64,000 bases of DNA from Roseateles oligotrophus. GTDB taxonomy: Bacteria > Pseudomonadota > Gammaproteobacteria > Burkholderiales > Burkholderiaceae_C. The notes under the pieces are model-generated. The model had not been told where the DNA came from, did not search any database, and saw only the letters and a list, made by a program, of their open reading frames with translations. Every line of letters starts with the position of its first letter. The first letter of the stretch is position 1. The stretch lies in assembly GCF_014204525.1 (NCBI RefSeq), contig NZ_JACHLP010000009.1, forward strand, positions 62,001 to 126,000, read 5' to 3'. A program made the translations under genes and the position numbers. Shown piece after piece: positions 14,265 through 23,128 of this stretch.

Positions 14265-14360
14265 GGGAGTCTCTTGGGTGCAGATGCAAAAACGCCCGCG
14301 CGGGCCAGGAGCCTGTCGGGCTTGGGGCGGGCCGCGTGCGGGCAGTTCTGAAGCGGGGCG

Positions 14361-14529
14361 CCAGGAGTCTGTCGGGCTTGGGTCGCCGACAGCGGGAATC
14401 GGCCCCAGCGAGGCCAGTTTTTGCCGGATTTGCAGCCCCATAGCTCAGCTATGGGGCAAAAAGCCGGTAAAAAATGGACCGCTGCGGTCGATTTCTCGCC
14501 GGCGATTCCCAAGTCCGACAGACTCCTGG
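14361..14529. repeat. Palindromic intergenic element with 22-base terminal inverted repeats
   Basis: Ends: CCAGGAGTCTGTCGGGCTTG (14361 on) and its inverted copy ending at 14529, 22 bases with one mismatch. Nested inside are GGGAATCG against CGATTCCC, TTTTTGCCGG against CCGGTAAAAA, and a central perfect hairpin CCCCATAGC-tca-GCTATGGGG (14437-14457). A further single copy of the terminal repeat, with one change, is at 14305-14326. The whole is an approximately 169-base near-palindrome without a gene, like a MITE or REPIN-type cluster. It also could stop transcription between the parvulin and DUF2062 genes. Confidence 0.75.
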
Positions 14530-14550
14530 GTGCCCCGGTCAGCTTTCTCG

Positions 14551-15360
14551 TTAGCGCGAGAACTTGTAGTCGGTCTTGGCCTTTTCGCGCAGCTCTTGCT
14601 GGAAGCCGGCAACCTTTTGCTGGTTCAGGCGCTGCACGATCTGGGCCTTGACGTCATCAAAGGCGGGGAACTGCGCTTCGCGCGAGTCTTCCAGCTTGAT
14701 GATGTGGAAGCCGAACTGCGACTTCACCGGGTTCTGGGTCATCTCGCCCTTCTTCAGCTCGCTCAGGGCCTTGGTGAACTCGGGCACATAGCTATTGCCA
14801 TTGGCCCAGTCCAGATCGCCGCCGTTGACGGCCGAGCCGGGATCCTTGGAGCTGGCCTTGGCCAGGTCTTCGAACTTGGCGCCGCCGTTGATCTGCTTGA
14901 TCAGGGCGATGGCTTCGTCTTCCTTTTCCACCAGGATGTGGCGGGCACGGAATTCCTGGCCGCTGTTCTGGGCCTTGAACTTGTCGTACTCGGCCTTGGC
15001 ATCGGCGTCGCTGACGGGGTTCTTTTTGGCGTAGTCGGCGAACAGTTCGCGGATCAGCAGGCTTTGGCGGGCCATTTCCATCTGCAGCTTGTAGTCGCTG
15101 GAGGCGGGGATGCCGCGCTTCTCGGCTTCCTGCATGAAGATTTCACGCAGCACGACTTCGTCCTTGACCTGGGCTTCCAGCTCGGGCGAGCGCTGTTGTT
15201 GGCCGCCCTTGACCACCTGGTTGATCAGCTGTTCAACACGTGCCTTGGGCACGGGCTTGCCATTGACGATGGCAACGTTTTGCGCGCTGGCCGACATGGG
15301 CAGGAGCGCAGCGGACAGGGCCGCGACGGAGGCGGCGAGCACAAACTTCTTCATGGGCAT
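14551..15360 (-). CDS. Periplasmic peptidyl-prolyl isomerase (parvulin type)
   Basis: A 269-residue folding factor. The signal peptide is MPMKKFVLAASVAALSAALL, cut near ASA-Q. A SurA-like N-terminal helical region covers about residues 28-130. The rotamase (PpiC/parvulin) domain covers about 135-235, with the conserved RARHILVEKEDEA start, GGDLDW and VKSQFGFHIIKLED. The Cys and His set of parvulins is partly replaced, as in many SurA-class enzymes. It is expected to act on outer-membrane protein precursors. It follows bolA, yciB and msrB on the same strand, a neighbourhood common in Burkholderiales. ATG 15354 is an alternative start. Confidence 0.88.
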   Translation of the reverse strand: MPMKKFVLAASVAALSAALLPMSASAQNVAIVNGKPVPKARVEQLINQVVKGGQQQRSPELEAQVKDEVVLREIFMQEAEKRGIPASSDYKLQMEMARQSLLIRELFADYAKKNPVSDADAKAEYDKFKAQNSGQEFRARHILVEKEDEAIALIKQINGGAKFEDLAKASSKDPGSAVNGGDLDWANGNSYVPEFTKALSELKKGEMTQNPVKSQFGFHIIKLEDSREAQFPAFDDVKAQIVQRLNQQKVAGFQQELREKAKTDYKFSR

Positions 15361-15371
15361 GGGCTTTAGGT

Positions 15372-15395
15372 GAAAAAACTGCGCCTGAGGCGCAG
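15372..15395 (-). terminator. Possible intrinsic terminator after bolA
   Basis: On the minus strand CTGCGCC-tca-GGCGCAG is followed by TTTTTTC: a 7-base perfect stem, three-base loop and a run of Ts. It lies between the bolA stop and the start of the parvulin gene, only a few bases before the latter. It may end the msrB-yciB-bolA transcript or act as an attenuator of the parvulin gene. Confidence 0.55.
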
Positions 15396-15443
15396 AGATA
15401 GGGGTCGGATGCGGTGAAGGTCAAACGCTTTTGAAGAGCCGAA

Positions 15444-15731
15444 TCAGCGTTCGTCCGCTGCGCGGGCATCAATTGCCAGCGCGTGGATGCCCTGCTGCAT
15501 CAGCTCACCGAGGGCATGATATACGAGCCGATGGCGCGCCACGCGGTTCAGGCCGCTAAAGCGTTCGCTGACGATGAGCAGGCTGTAATGCCCGCCCTCG
15601 CGCGCGCCAGCGTGTCCGGCATGTTGGTGGCTGTCGTCCTGCAGCCGCAGCTCGCTCGGTGCCAGGGCCTGGCGCAGGCGGGTTTCCATTTCGGCCAGGG
15701 AGGCCTTGGGGGTGATTGGGCTTGGGTTCAT
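15444..15731 (-). CDS. bolA: BolA-family protein
   Basis: A 95-residue protein with the BolA fold: ETRLRQALAPSELRLQDDS at the N-terminus, then HYSLLIVSERFSGLNRVARHRLVYHALGEL, which contains the FxG..RVxRHRLVYxxL signature. BolA proteins pair with monothiol glutaredoxins in Fe-S cluster handling and stress response. The start codon overlaps the yciB stop by 4 bases (15728-15731), so it is translationally coupled. His residues near 36-39 and in the RHR motif are candidates for cluster binding. Confidence 0.9.
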   Translation of the reverse strand: MNPSPITPKASLAEMETRLRQALAPSELRLQDDSHQHAGHAGAREGGHYSLLIVSERFSGLNRVARHRLVYHALGELMQQGIHALAIDARAADER

Positions 15732-16399
15732 GGCAGGGGCTTGGAGTCGGTGCTGGCAGGCTGGGCGTCGTCGCCCTCATCGGCCGGCGGCGTCAGATGG
15801 CGGCTCAGGTAAACGCCCTGGCCCAGGGTGAAAAGAATGATCAGGCCGGTCACGCCAAAGACCTTGAAATTGGCCCAGTCCGCGGTGGAGAAGTTGTAGG
15901 CCACATAAAGATTGAGCACGCCCATGGCGGCGAAGAACAGCACCCAGGCGCGGTTGAGGTTCTTCCACACCGCTGCCGGCAAGTCCAGGTCCTTGCCCAG
16001 CATGGACTTCAGCAGGTTTTTGCCGAAGAAGGCCTGCGCGGCCCAGAACACCAAGGCCATGGCCCAGTAGAGGCCGGTGGGCTTCCACTTGATGAAGGTC
16101 TCGTTGTGGAACCAGATGGTGGCGCCGCCCAGGCTGACGACCAGGCCCAGGCTGATCCACAGCATCAGGTCGATCTTCTTGCCGCGCAATTTGGTGATCA
16201 GGGCCTGCAGCAGGGTGGCGACCATCACCACCAGGGTGGCCAGCAGCACCGGGCCTTCGTCCAGCCCGACCTGGCCGCCCGAGACCAGAAAGCCCAGATG
16301 CTCGGTGGCGAAGGCCGCTGCCCAGGCCTTGTGGCTGTCGGCGTATTTGAAGGTGCCGAAGAACAGGATCAGCGGTAGGAAATCGAGCAGGAGCTTCAT
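15728..16399 (-). CDS. yciB: Inner membrane septation/intracellular spread protein (YciB)
   Basis: A 223-residue inner-membrane protein. It opens MKLLLDFLPLILFFGTFKYA, the family's signature start, and has five to six hydrophobic segments, including VLLATLVVMVATLLQALI, LMLWISLGLVVSLGGATIWF and FKVFGVTGLIILFTLGQGVY. The conserved FIKWKPTGLYW and NRAWVLFFAAMGVLNLYVA blocks are present. In E. coli YciB links peptidoglycan synthesis and membrane integrity. A polar tail of about 20 residues is extra. The gene overlaps bolA and follows msrB after 16 bases, making a msrB-yciB-bolA unit. Confidence 0.92.
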   Translation of the reverse strand: MKLLLDFLPLILFFGTFKYADSHKAWAAAFATEHLGFLVSGGQVGLDEGPVLLATLVVMVATLLQALITKLRGKKIDLMLWISLGLVVSLGGATIWFHNETFIKWKPTGLYWAMALVFWAAQAFFGKNLLKSMLGKDLDLPAAVWKNLNRAWVLFFAAMGVLNLYVAYNFSTADWANFKVFGVTGLIILFTLGQGVYLSRHLTPPADEGDDAQPASTDSKPLP

Positions 16400-16415
16400 C
16401 GAGGGCAGGGGGCGG

Positions 16416-16838
16416 TCAGCGCGAGGGCTTGAAGTCTATCGCGGCCGAGTTGATGCAGAAGCGCTCGCCGGTGGGTTCGGGGCCGTCGGGGAAGACATGG
16501 CCCAGGTGCGAGCCGCAGTTGTTGCAGCGCACCTCGACGCGCACCATGCCATGGCTTGGGTCCACCACCCGCTCGACCACCTCGCCGTTGATCGGCGCGT
16601 AATAGCTGGGCCAGCCGCAGCCGGCGTCGAACTTGGTCTGGGCCTCGAACAAGGGCGTGCCACAGCCCACGCAGAGGTAGCGGCCGTCCTCGAAGTGGTC
16701 CCAGTACTTGCCGCTGAAGGCGCGCTCGGTGGCGGCATGGCGGGCGACCTGGTATTGCATGGGGTCGAGCTGGGCGCGCCATTCGGCGTCGCTTTTCTGC
16801 ACGGCGTAGCTGGGATCCTGGATGGGTTTGGGGCTCAT
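16416..16838 (-). CDS. msrB: Peptide-methionine (R)-S-oxide reductase
   Basis: A 140-residue repair enzyme that reduces methionine-R-sulfoxide in proteins. Zinc ligands are in CVGC (residues 56-59) and CNNC (105-108). The core [11 protein letters not shown] is conserved, and the catalytic Cys128 sits in [11 protein letters not shown]. There is no signal peptide, so it is cytoplasmic. Length is normal for a stand-alone MsrB. It begins the msrB-yciB-bolA set. The 245 bases to the divergent acyl-CoA ligase start hold no other gene. Confidence 0.93.
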   Translation of the reverse strand: MSPKPIQDPSYAVQKSDAEWRAQLDPMQYQVARHAATERAFSGKYWDHFEDGRYLCVGCGTPLFEAQTKFDAGCGWPSYYAPINGEVVERVVDPSHGMVRVEVRCNNCGSHLGHVFPDGPEPTGERFCINSAAIDFKPSR

Positions 16839-17083
16839 GGTCGTCGGGGCCTCGCGGCCGGGCTGAGGGAGAGTGCGGGCCAGTGTAGTCAGGCCCTGCC
16901 GGCCTTGCAGGGCTGTGGTCTTGGCACCCGCCGACAGTGGCGCTCAGCGCCGGTGAATACCCCTAGAGGACTTGCCCTGAAGGTGTAACGCGGGTGACTA
17001 TGGGGGCGATCAATGCCGGCATAGACTCGGCGGCAACAAGGCTTCCGGCCACGCACGGGGGCTCAAAGCAAAGGAGACAGGTG

Positions 17084-18730
17084 ATGGCGTTGATGGGTCA
17101 GATGATGGCGATGCCGCTGCTGATTTCGTCCTTGATCAAGCATGCCGCCCGGCATGCCGGGGACACCGAAATCGTCAGCAAACGGGTCGAGGGCGATCTG
17201 CATCGCACCACCTGGGCGGCGGCCGAGCGGCGCAGCCGCCAACTCGCCCAGGCCCTGGCTCGCTTGGGGCTCCAGCCCGGCGACCGCGTTGGCACGTTGG
17301 CCTGGAATGGCTACCGGCATCTGGAAATCTATTACGGCAGCTCGGGCTCCGGCCTGGTCTGCCACACCATCAACCCCCGCCTTTTTCCCGAGCAGATCGC
17401 CTGGATCGCCAACGACGCGCAGGACTCGGTGCTGTGCTTCGACCTCAATCTGCTGCCCCTGGTGGAGAAGCTGGCCCCCGGCCTGCCCAGCATCAAGCAC
17501 TTCATCGTGATGACGGACCGCGCCCATATGCCGGCCCAGACCACGCTGGCCGGCCTGCTTTGCTATGACGAGCTGCTGGACGCCGAGGATGGCCGTTATG
17601 CCTGGCCCGAGTTCGACGAGAACACCGCCTGCTCGCTGTGCTACACCTCGGGCACGACGGGCCACCCCAAGGGCGCCGTCTACAGCCATCGCTCCACGCT
17701 GCTGCACACCTATGCCTCGGCCCTGCCGGACGCGCTGGACTGCTCGGCCCGCGATGTGATCCTGCCCGTCGTCCCCATGTTCCACGTCAACGCCTGGGGC
17801 CTGCCCTATAGCTGCGCGCTGATCGGCTGCAAGCTGGTGATGCCCGGGCCGTTTCTGGATGGCCAATCGCTCTACGAGCTGTTCGAGAGCGAGGGCGTAA
17901 CCTTCAGCGCCGGCGTGCCCACCGTGTGGCTGGGCCTGCTCAATTATGTGAAGGCCAACAATCTCAAGTTCAGCAGCTTCAAGCGCACCGTCATCGGCGG
18001 TTCGGCCTGCCCGCCGGCCATGATGAAGAGCTTGCAAGAGGACTATGGCGTCGAGGTCATCCACGCCTGGGGCATGACCGAGCTCTCGCCCATAGGCACG
18101 CTGTCCAAGCTCAGCGCCAAGCAGCTGCAGCTGCCCAAGGAGGCGCAGCAGCGCCTGCTTGAAAAACAGGGCAAGGCGGTGTTCGGCATCGATATGGCGA
18201 TTGCCGACGATGCCGGTCAGGCCCTGCCCTGGGACGGCCAGGTCACGGGCAATCTGCTGGTGCGCGGCCATTGGGTGATAGACAGCTATTACGGCGAACA
18301 CAGCTCGCCGCTGCAAAGCCTGGACGGCGAGCCGGGCTGGTTCCCCACCGGCGATGTGGCCAGCATCGATGACTACGGCTTTATGCAAATCACCGACCGC
18401 AGCAAGGACGTGATCAAGTCGGGCGGCGAGTGGATCAGCTCCATCGAACTGGAGAACATCGCCATGGCCCACCCGGCCGTGTTCGAGGCTGCCGTGATCG
18501 CCTGTGCCCATCCCAAATGGGATGAGCGGCCCTTGCTGGTGGTGATCAAAAAGCCCGAGGCCGAGCTGACGCGCGAGCAGTTGCTGGCCTTCTTCGAGGG
18601 CCGCATCGCCAGCTGGCAGATCCCCGACGACGTGGTGTTTGTCAGCGAGATTCCGCACACCGCCACCGGCAAGATCCAGAAGCTGCGCCTGCGCGATCAG
18701 TTCAAGAGCCATCGCCTGCCGGGCCTCTGA
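17084..18730 (+). CDS. Fatty acid--CoA ligase (AMP-binding)
   Basis: A 548-residue enzyme that activates a carboxylic acid to its CoA thioester via an acyl-adenylate. AMP motif P-loop YTSGTTGHPKG lies near residue 187. WGMTE (A5) and GWFPTGDVASID (A7) are clear, as are the hinge ITDRSKDVIKSGGEWIS and C-terminal Lys motif PHTATGKIQK. ATG 17084 is taken as start because AAAGGAGA lies 8 bases upstream; a longer frame from 16994 lacks a site. The sequence type is that of medium/long-chain acyl-CoA synthetases. It heads a run of Liv-type transporter genes, implying that the imported acid is its substrate. Confidence 0.92.
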   Translation: MALMGQMMAMPLLISSLIKHAARHAGDTEIVSKRVEGDLHRTTWAAAERRSRQLAQALARLGLQPGDRVGTLAWNGYRHLEIYYGSSGSGLVCHTINPRLFPEQIAWIANDAQDSVLCFDLNLLPLVEKLAPGLPSIKHFIVMTDRAHMPAQTTLAGLLCYDELLDAEDGRYAWPEFDENTACSLCYTSGTTGHPKGAVYSHRSTLLHTYASALPDALDCSARDVILPVVPMFHVNAWGLPYSCALIGCKLVMPGPFLDGQSLYELFESEGVTFSAGVPTVWLGLLNYVKANNLKFSSFKRTVIGGSACPPAMMKSLQEDYGVEVIHAWGMTELSPIGTLSKLSAKQLQLPKEAQQRLLEKQGKAVFGIDMAIADDAGQALPWDGQVTGNLLVRGHWVIDSYYGEHSSPLQSLDGEPGWFPTGDVASIDDYGFMQITDRSKDVIKSGGEWISSIELENIAMAHPAVFEAAVIACAHPKWDERPLLVVIKKPEAELTREQLLAFFEGRIASWQIPDDVVFVSEIPHTATGKIQKLRLRDQFKSHRLPGL

Positions 18731-18804
18731 TGCCCGCGAGGCAGGGCGGCCGCTGCGGGCCGCCGCCGTCCCCTTCCATGTCCGTCCATCCACAGGAGAC
18801 TTCG

Positions 18805-20046
18805 ATGCTTGCTGCCCAACATCTGCTGAAGAACACCGTGATTGCTGCGCTGCTGCTGAGCGGGGCGGCGGCCTTTGCGCAAAAGGGTGAGACGGTCAAG
18901 ATCGCCTGGATAGACCCGCTCTCCGGCCTGATGGGGCCGGTGGGGCAGAACCAGGTGAAGAGCTTCCAGTTCTTTGCCGAGAAGTTCAACGCCAGCAACC
19001 CGGCCGGGGTGAAGTTCGAGATCATCGCCATCGACAACAAGCTGAGCCCGGCCGAGTCGCTCAATGCCCTCAAGTCCGCCATCGATCAGGGCGTGCGCTA
19101 TATCAGCCAGGGCAATGGCTCCAGCGTGGCCCTGGCCCTGGTGGACGCGGTCAACAAGCACAATGAGCGCAACCCCGGCAAGGAGGTGCTCTACCTCAAC
19201 CACGCCGCGGTGGACCCCGACCTGACCAATAGCAAGTGCAGCTACTGGCACTTCCGCATGGACGCCGACACCTCCATGAAGATGGAGGCCATCACCACCT
19301 TTCTGAAAGACCAGGCGGACGTCAAGAAGGTCTTTCTGCTGAACCAAAACTATGCCCACGGCCAGCAGGTGGCCAAGTACGCCAAGGAGATGCTGGCGCG
19401 CAAGCGGCCCGATGTACAGATCGTCGGCGAGGACCTCCACCCCCTGGCCCAGGTGCGCGACTTCGCGCCCTATGTGGCCAAGATCAAGGCCGCGGGGGCC
19501 GACACCGTCATCACCGGCAACTGGGGGTCTGACCTGTCCCTGCTGGTCAAGGCGGCCAATGAGGCCGGTTACCAGGGTAAGTTCTTCACCTACTACGCCG
19601 GCGTCACCGGCACGCCCACGGCCCTGGGCGCCAATGGCGCGGGCCGGGTCTACCAGGTGGCCTACAACCACTACAACATGGGCGGGCAGATGGGCAAGTG
19701 GATGACGGAGTTCCAGACCCGCTTCAAGGACGATTTCTACACCGGCACCGTCATCCACATCTACAGCCTGCTGGGCGCGGCCATGGCCAAGGCCAAGAGC
19801 ACCGATCCGGTCAAGGTGGCGGCGGCCCTGGAAGGGCTGAAGGTGCAGAGCTTTGGTGGCGAGGTGGAGATGCGCAAGACCGACCACCAGCTGCAGCAGC
19901 CGCTCTATATCTCGGTGTGGCAGAAGGCCGATGCCAAATACCCTTACTCGCCCGAGGGCACGGGCTATACCCTGGCGCCGGTCAAGACCTATGAGTCCTA
20001 TGTCTCCTCCACGCCGACCTCCTGCCAGATGAAGCGCCCCTCCTGA
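18805..20046 (+). CDS. ABC transporter substrate-binding protein (LivK/Peripla_BP_6 type)
   Basis: A 413-residue periplasmic binding protein. The signal peptide (LLKNTVIAALLLSGAAAFAQ) starts at ATG 18805 with AGGAGA 6 bases upstream. The mature protein has the type I fold: VKIAWIDPLSGLMGPVGQNQ, then DNKLSPAESLNALKSAIDQG, and HFRMDADTSMKMEAITTFL. Family members bind branched-chain amino acids, amides or carboxylic acids. Here the neighbouring CoA ligase and beta-oxidation genes suggest an organic acid. It is the first gene of a five-gene importer set. Confidence 0.9.
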   Translation: MLAAQHLLKNTVIAALLLSGAAAFAQKGETVKIAWIDPLSGLMGPVGQNQVKSFQFFAEKFNASNPAGVKFEIIAIDNKLSPAESLNALKSAIDQGVRYISQGNGSSVALALVDAVNKHNERNPGKEVLYLNHAAVDPDLTNSKCSYWHFRMDADTSMKMEAITTFLKDQADVKKVFLLNQNYAHGQQVAKYAKEMLARKRPDVQIVGEDLHPLAQVRDFAPYVAKIKAAGADTVITGNWGSDLSLLVKAANEAGYQGKFFTYYAGVTGTPTALGANGAGRVYQVAYNHYNMGGQMGKWMTEFQTRFKDDFYTGTVIHIYSLLGAAMAKAKSTDPVKVAAALEGLKVQSFGGEVEMRKTDHQLQQPLYISVWQKADAKYPYSPEGTGYTLAPVKTYESYVSSTPTSCQMKRPS

Positions 20047-20052
20047 GCCGCC

Positions 20053-21069
20053 GTGGATCAGGTCCTCATCAATCTGCTGAACGGCCTGTCCTCGGGCCTG
20101 CTGCTCTTCATGCTGAGCTCGGGCCTGACCCTGATCTTCAGCATGATGGGCGTGCTCAATTTCGCCCATGCCAGCTTTTATATGCTGGGCGCCTACCTGG
20201 CCTACAGTCTGGTGGGCGCGCTGGGCTTTTGGCCGGCGCTGATCCTGGCGCCCTTGTTGGTGGGGGTCTTGGGCGCCGGCTTTGAGCGCATGGCCTTGCG
20301 GCGGGTGCACAAATTCGGCCATGTGCCCGAGCTCTTGATCACCTTCGGCCTGTCCTATGTGCTGCTGGAGTTGGTGCAGCTGATCTGGGGCCACACGGCC
20401 GTGCCCTTCGGTCCGCCACCGGCCCTGCAGGGCTCGGCCTTCACCATCGTCCAGAGCCCCGCCCAGGGCCTGTCCCTGGTCTGGGGGGCGGCGGGGCCGG
20501 CGCTGTGTGCGGCGGCCGCCTGTTCCACCTTTCCGCTGACCCGTTTCTTCATGATGGGCGTGGCCCTGGCCATGCTCTTGGCCCTGTGGCTGCTGCTGAC
20601 CCGGACCCGCATCGGCCTGGTGATCCAGGCCGCGCTGACCCACCCGGAGATGGCCGAGGCCCTGGGCCATAACGTGCCGCGTGTGCTGATGCTGGTGTTC
20701 GGCAGCGGCTGCGCGCTGGCGGCCCTGGCGGGGGTCATCGGCGGCATCACCTTTGTCACCGAGCCCCATATGGCGGCCATCGTCGGCTCCATCATCTTTG
20801 TGGTCGTGGTGGTGGGCGGGGTGGGTTCGCTGGCCGGGGCTTTTGTGGGCTCGCTCTTGATCGGCCTGCTGCAAACCCTGCCGTTGACGGTGAACGGCTC
20901 CCTGGCCAGCCTGCTCACCGGCTGGGGCTTGCCTATCACGCCGCAGACGCCGGGCTACCCCTTGCTGCGTCTGTCCATGGCCGAGGTGGCGCCCATCCTG
21001 CCCTATCTGCTGATGGTCTTGATCCTGATCTTCCGGCCCAAGGGCTTGCTGGGCAAGCGGGAGGATTGA
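20053..21069 (+). CDS. ABC transporter permease (LivH type)
   Basis: A 338-residue inner-membrane permease starting at GTG 20053, 6 bases after the binding-protein stop. It opens VINLLNGLSSGLLLFMLSSG and has the family's GLTLIFSMMGVLNFAHASFYMLGAYLAY block. About eight to nine helices are visible, and the cytoplasmic coupling loop (GLVIQAALTHPEMAEALGHN) contains the EAA-like region. An insert of about 30 residues (SLVWGAAGPALCAAAACSTF) before helix 5 is somewhat longer than in LivH. It pairs with the next permease. Confidence 0.9.
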   Translation: MDQVLINLLNGLSSGLLLFMLSSGLTLIFSMMGVLNFAHASFYMLGAYLAYSLVGALGFWPALILAPLLVGVLGAGFERMALRRVHKFGHVPELLITFGLSYVLLELVQLIWGHTAVPFGPPPALQGSAFTIVQSPAQGLSLVWGAAGPALCAAAACSTFPLTRFFMMGVALAMLLALWLLLTRTRIGLVIQAALTHPEMAEALGHNVPRVLMLVFGSGCALAALAGVIGGITFVTEPHMAAIVGSIIFVVVVVGGVGSLAGAFVGSLLIGLLQTLPLTVNGSLASLLTGWGLPITPQTPGYPLLRLSMAEVAPILPYLLMVLILIFRPKGLLGKRED

Positions 21070-22361
21070 ACGTGGCGCGCGAGTTCCATTTCAAACCCCT
21101 CAACGTCGGCCGCTGGCTGGTCTGGGGTGTTTATGCCCTGATGCTGATCGTGGCGCCCCTGCTGTGGACCAGCAGCCTGGCCCAGGCTTTGCTGAGCCAG
21201 ATCGGCATTGCCATCATCGCCTGCCTGGCCTACAACATCTTGCTGGGCCAGGGCGGCATGCTCAGCTTTGGCCATGCCATCTACAGCGGCCTGGGCGGCT
21301 TTCTGGCCATGCACACCCTCAACGCCGTTAGCGCCGGCACGCTGGCCCTGCCGGTCAGCCTGGTGCCGCTGGCGGGCGGCCTGGCGGGCTTGTTCTTTGC
21401 CGCCTTGTTCGGCTATGTCTCGACCAAAAAAGCCGGCACGCCCTTCGCCATGATCACCCTGGGCCTGGCCGAGCTGATCTGGTCCATGTCCCTGATGCTG
21501 CCCGAGTTCTTCGGCGGCGAGGGCGGGGTGACGGGCAATCGGGTGGTCGGCCGCGCCGTGCTGGGCATCAGCTTCGGCCCGCAGGTCCAGGTCTATTACC
21601 TGATCGCGTTTTACTGCTTTGTCTGCACCGCCCTGATGTTTGCCTTCACCCGCACGCCCTTGGGCCGCATGCTCAATGCCGTGCGTGACAACCCCGAGCG
21701 CGTCGCCTTCATCGGCTATGACACGCAATGGGTGCGTTATCTGGCCTTCATGATCTCGGGCCTGTTCGCCGGCATCGCGGGTGGTCTGGCGGCGCTGAAC
21801 TTCGAGATCGTCACGGCCGAGGTGGTGGGGGCGGCGCGCTCGGGCGCCTATCTGCTCTTCACCTTTCTGGGCGGCGCCACCTTTTTCTTCGGGCCCATCA
21901 TCGGCGCGCTGTTGATGGTGGTGGCCCTGGTGCTCTTGTCCGAGCTGACCAAGGCCTGGCTGCTCTACCTGGGCCTGATCTTTGTCTTCATGGTCATGTA
22001 TGCGCCGGGCGGTTTTGCCAGCCTGATCATGATGAATCTGCGGGTGGCCGCTTTCGGCAAGCTGCGCAAGCTTTTGCCCGCCTATCTGGCCCTGGGCGGT
22101 ACGGCCCTGGCCGTGCTGGCGGGCGCGGCGGCCATGATTGAAATGCTCTACCACCGCCAGCTGAACGAGGCCCTGGGCCCCAAGCTGCGCTTTCTGGGGG
22201 TGGGCATGGACAGCAGCGCCATCGACGCCTGGGTGGGGGCCGGCCTGCTGATGGCCGTGGGCCTAGGCCTGTTCGAGCTTTCGCGCCGCCAGTTCAAGCG
22301 CGAGTGGGACGAGACGCAGGAAGAGATCGAAAAAGAAATCAAACGCCGGGAGCTGCTGTGA
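21066..22361 (+). CDS. ABC transporter permease (LivM type)
   Basis: A 431-residue inner-membrane permease, longer than the common ~330 because of a C-terminal extension with one extra hydrophobic segment (AYLALGGTALAVLAGAAAM; another near the end) and a charged tail. The start is TTG 21066, overlapping the LivH stop, or GTG 21072. The conserved block QIGIAIIACLAYNILLGQGG and the GHAIYSGLGGF loop are present. The coupling motif lies in LGRMLNAVRDNPERVAFIGYD. It overlaps the next ATPase gene by GTGA, consistent with a single operon. Confidence 0.9.
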   Translation: MNVAREFHFKPLNVGRWLVWGVYALMLIVAPLLWTSSLAQALLSQIGIAIIACLAYNILLGQGGMLSFGHAIYSGLGGFLAMHTLNAVSAGTLALPVSLVPLAGGLAGLFFAALFGYVSTKKAGTPFAMITLGLAELIWSMSLMLPEFFGGEGGVTGNRVVGRAVLGISFGPQVQVYYLIAFYCFVCTALMFAFTRTPLGRMLNAVRDNPERVAFIGYDTQWVRYLAFMISGLFAGIAGGLAALNFEIVTAEVVGAARSGAYLLFTFLGGATFFFGPIIGALLMVVALVLLSELTKAWLLYLGLIFVFMVMYAPGGFASLIMMNLRVAAFGKLRKLLPAYLALGGTALAVLAGAAAMIEMLYHRQLNEALGPKLRFLGVGMDSSAIDAWVGAGLLMAVGLGLFELSRRQFKREWDETQEEIEKEIKRRELL

Positions 22362-23128
22362 GCACGAGTTATGCCCTGGAACTGCTGGACCTGCGCAAAA
22401 ACTTTGGCAAGACCGAGATCATTCGCGGCGCCCAGCTGCAGGTGAGGGCGGGCGAGCGGGTTGCCGTCATCGGGCCGAATGGGGCGGGCAAGTCCACGCT
22501 CTTCAATCTGATCAGCGGCCGCTTTGCGCCCAGCAGCGGCGAGATTCGCCTGCACGGTGAGCGCATCGCCGGCCTGCCGCCCTACCAGATCAACCGCCGC
22601 GGGCTCGCGCGCAGTTTCCAGGTCTCCAATCTCTTCACCCGGCTCTCGGTGTTCGAGAACATCCGCTGCGCCGTGCTCTGGAGCCTGGGCCATCGCTATG
22701 CCTTCTGGAAGTTCCTGGCCGATCTGGAGGATGCTAACGAGCGAGCCGAGCAGGTGCTGGCGATGATCAAGCTGGACCGCCGCCGCGATGTGCTGGCCAT
22801 GAACCTCAGCTACGCCGAGGCGCGGGCGCTGGAGATAGGCATCACCATCGCCGGCGGCTCCAGCGTCATCCTGCTGGACGAGCCCACGGCCGGCATGAGC
22901 AAGAGCGAGACGCAGCGCTTCATCCAACTGATCCGCGAGGTCACCGAGGGCAAGACCTTGCTGACCGTGGAGCACGATATGGGCGTGGTGTTCGGCCTGG
23001 CCGACAAGATCGCCGTGCTGGTCTACGGCGAGGTGATTGCCTTCGACACGCCCGAGGCGGTGCGCGCCAACGCGCGGGTGCAGGAGGCCTATCTGGGCTC
23101 GGTGTTGGCGGAGGCGGCGCATGGCTGA
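22358..23128 (+). CDS. ABC transporter ATP-binding protein (LivG type)
   Basis: A 256-residue ATPase. GTG 22358 overlaps the permease stop (GTGA); an in-frame upstream start would lie wholly inside livM. Walker A GPNGAGKST, Q-loop RSFQVSNLFTRLSVFENIR, signature LSYAEARALEI (a variant of LSYGEQR), Walker B VILLDEPTAGMS and switch His in VEHD are all visible. It works with the LivF-type partner as the two motor subunits of the importer. Confidence 0.9.
   Translation: MSTSYALELLDLRKNFGKTEIIRGAQLQVRAGERVAVIGPNGAGKSTLFNLISGRFAPSSGEIRLHGERIAGLPPYQINRRGLARSFQVSNLFTRLSVFENIRCAVLWSLGHRYAFWKFLADLEDANERAEQVLAMIKLDRRRDVLAMNLSYAEARALEIGITIAGGSSVILLDEPTAGMSKSETQRFIQLIREVTEGKTLLTVEHDMGVVFGLADKIAVLVYGEVIAFDTPEAVRANARVQEAYLGSVLAEAAHG

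Noticed and set aside
14264-14441. 59 extra N-terminal residues of the DUF2062 frame
   Set aside because: They come from the palindromic element and have no family similarity; GTG 14264 has a ribosome site and gives the normal start.
18697-20874. 725-codon minus-strand frame opposite the binding protein and permease
   Set aside because: Gln/His/Arg/Ala-rich shadow without motifs; the plus-strand operon is unambiguous.
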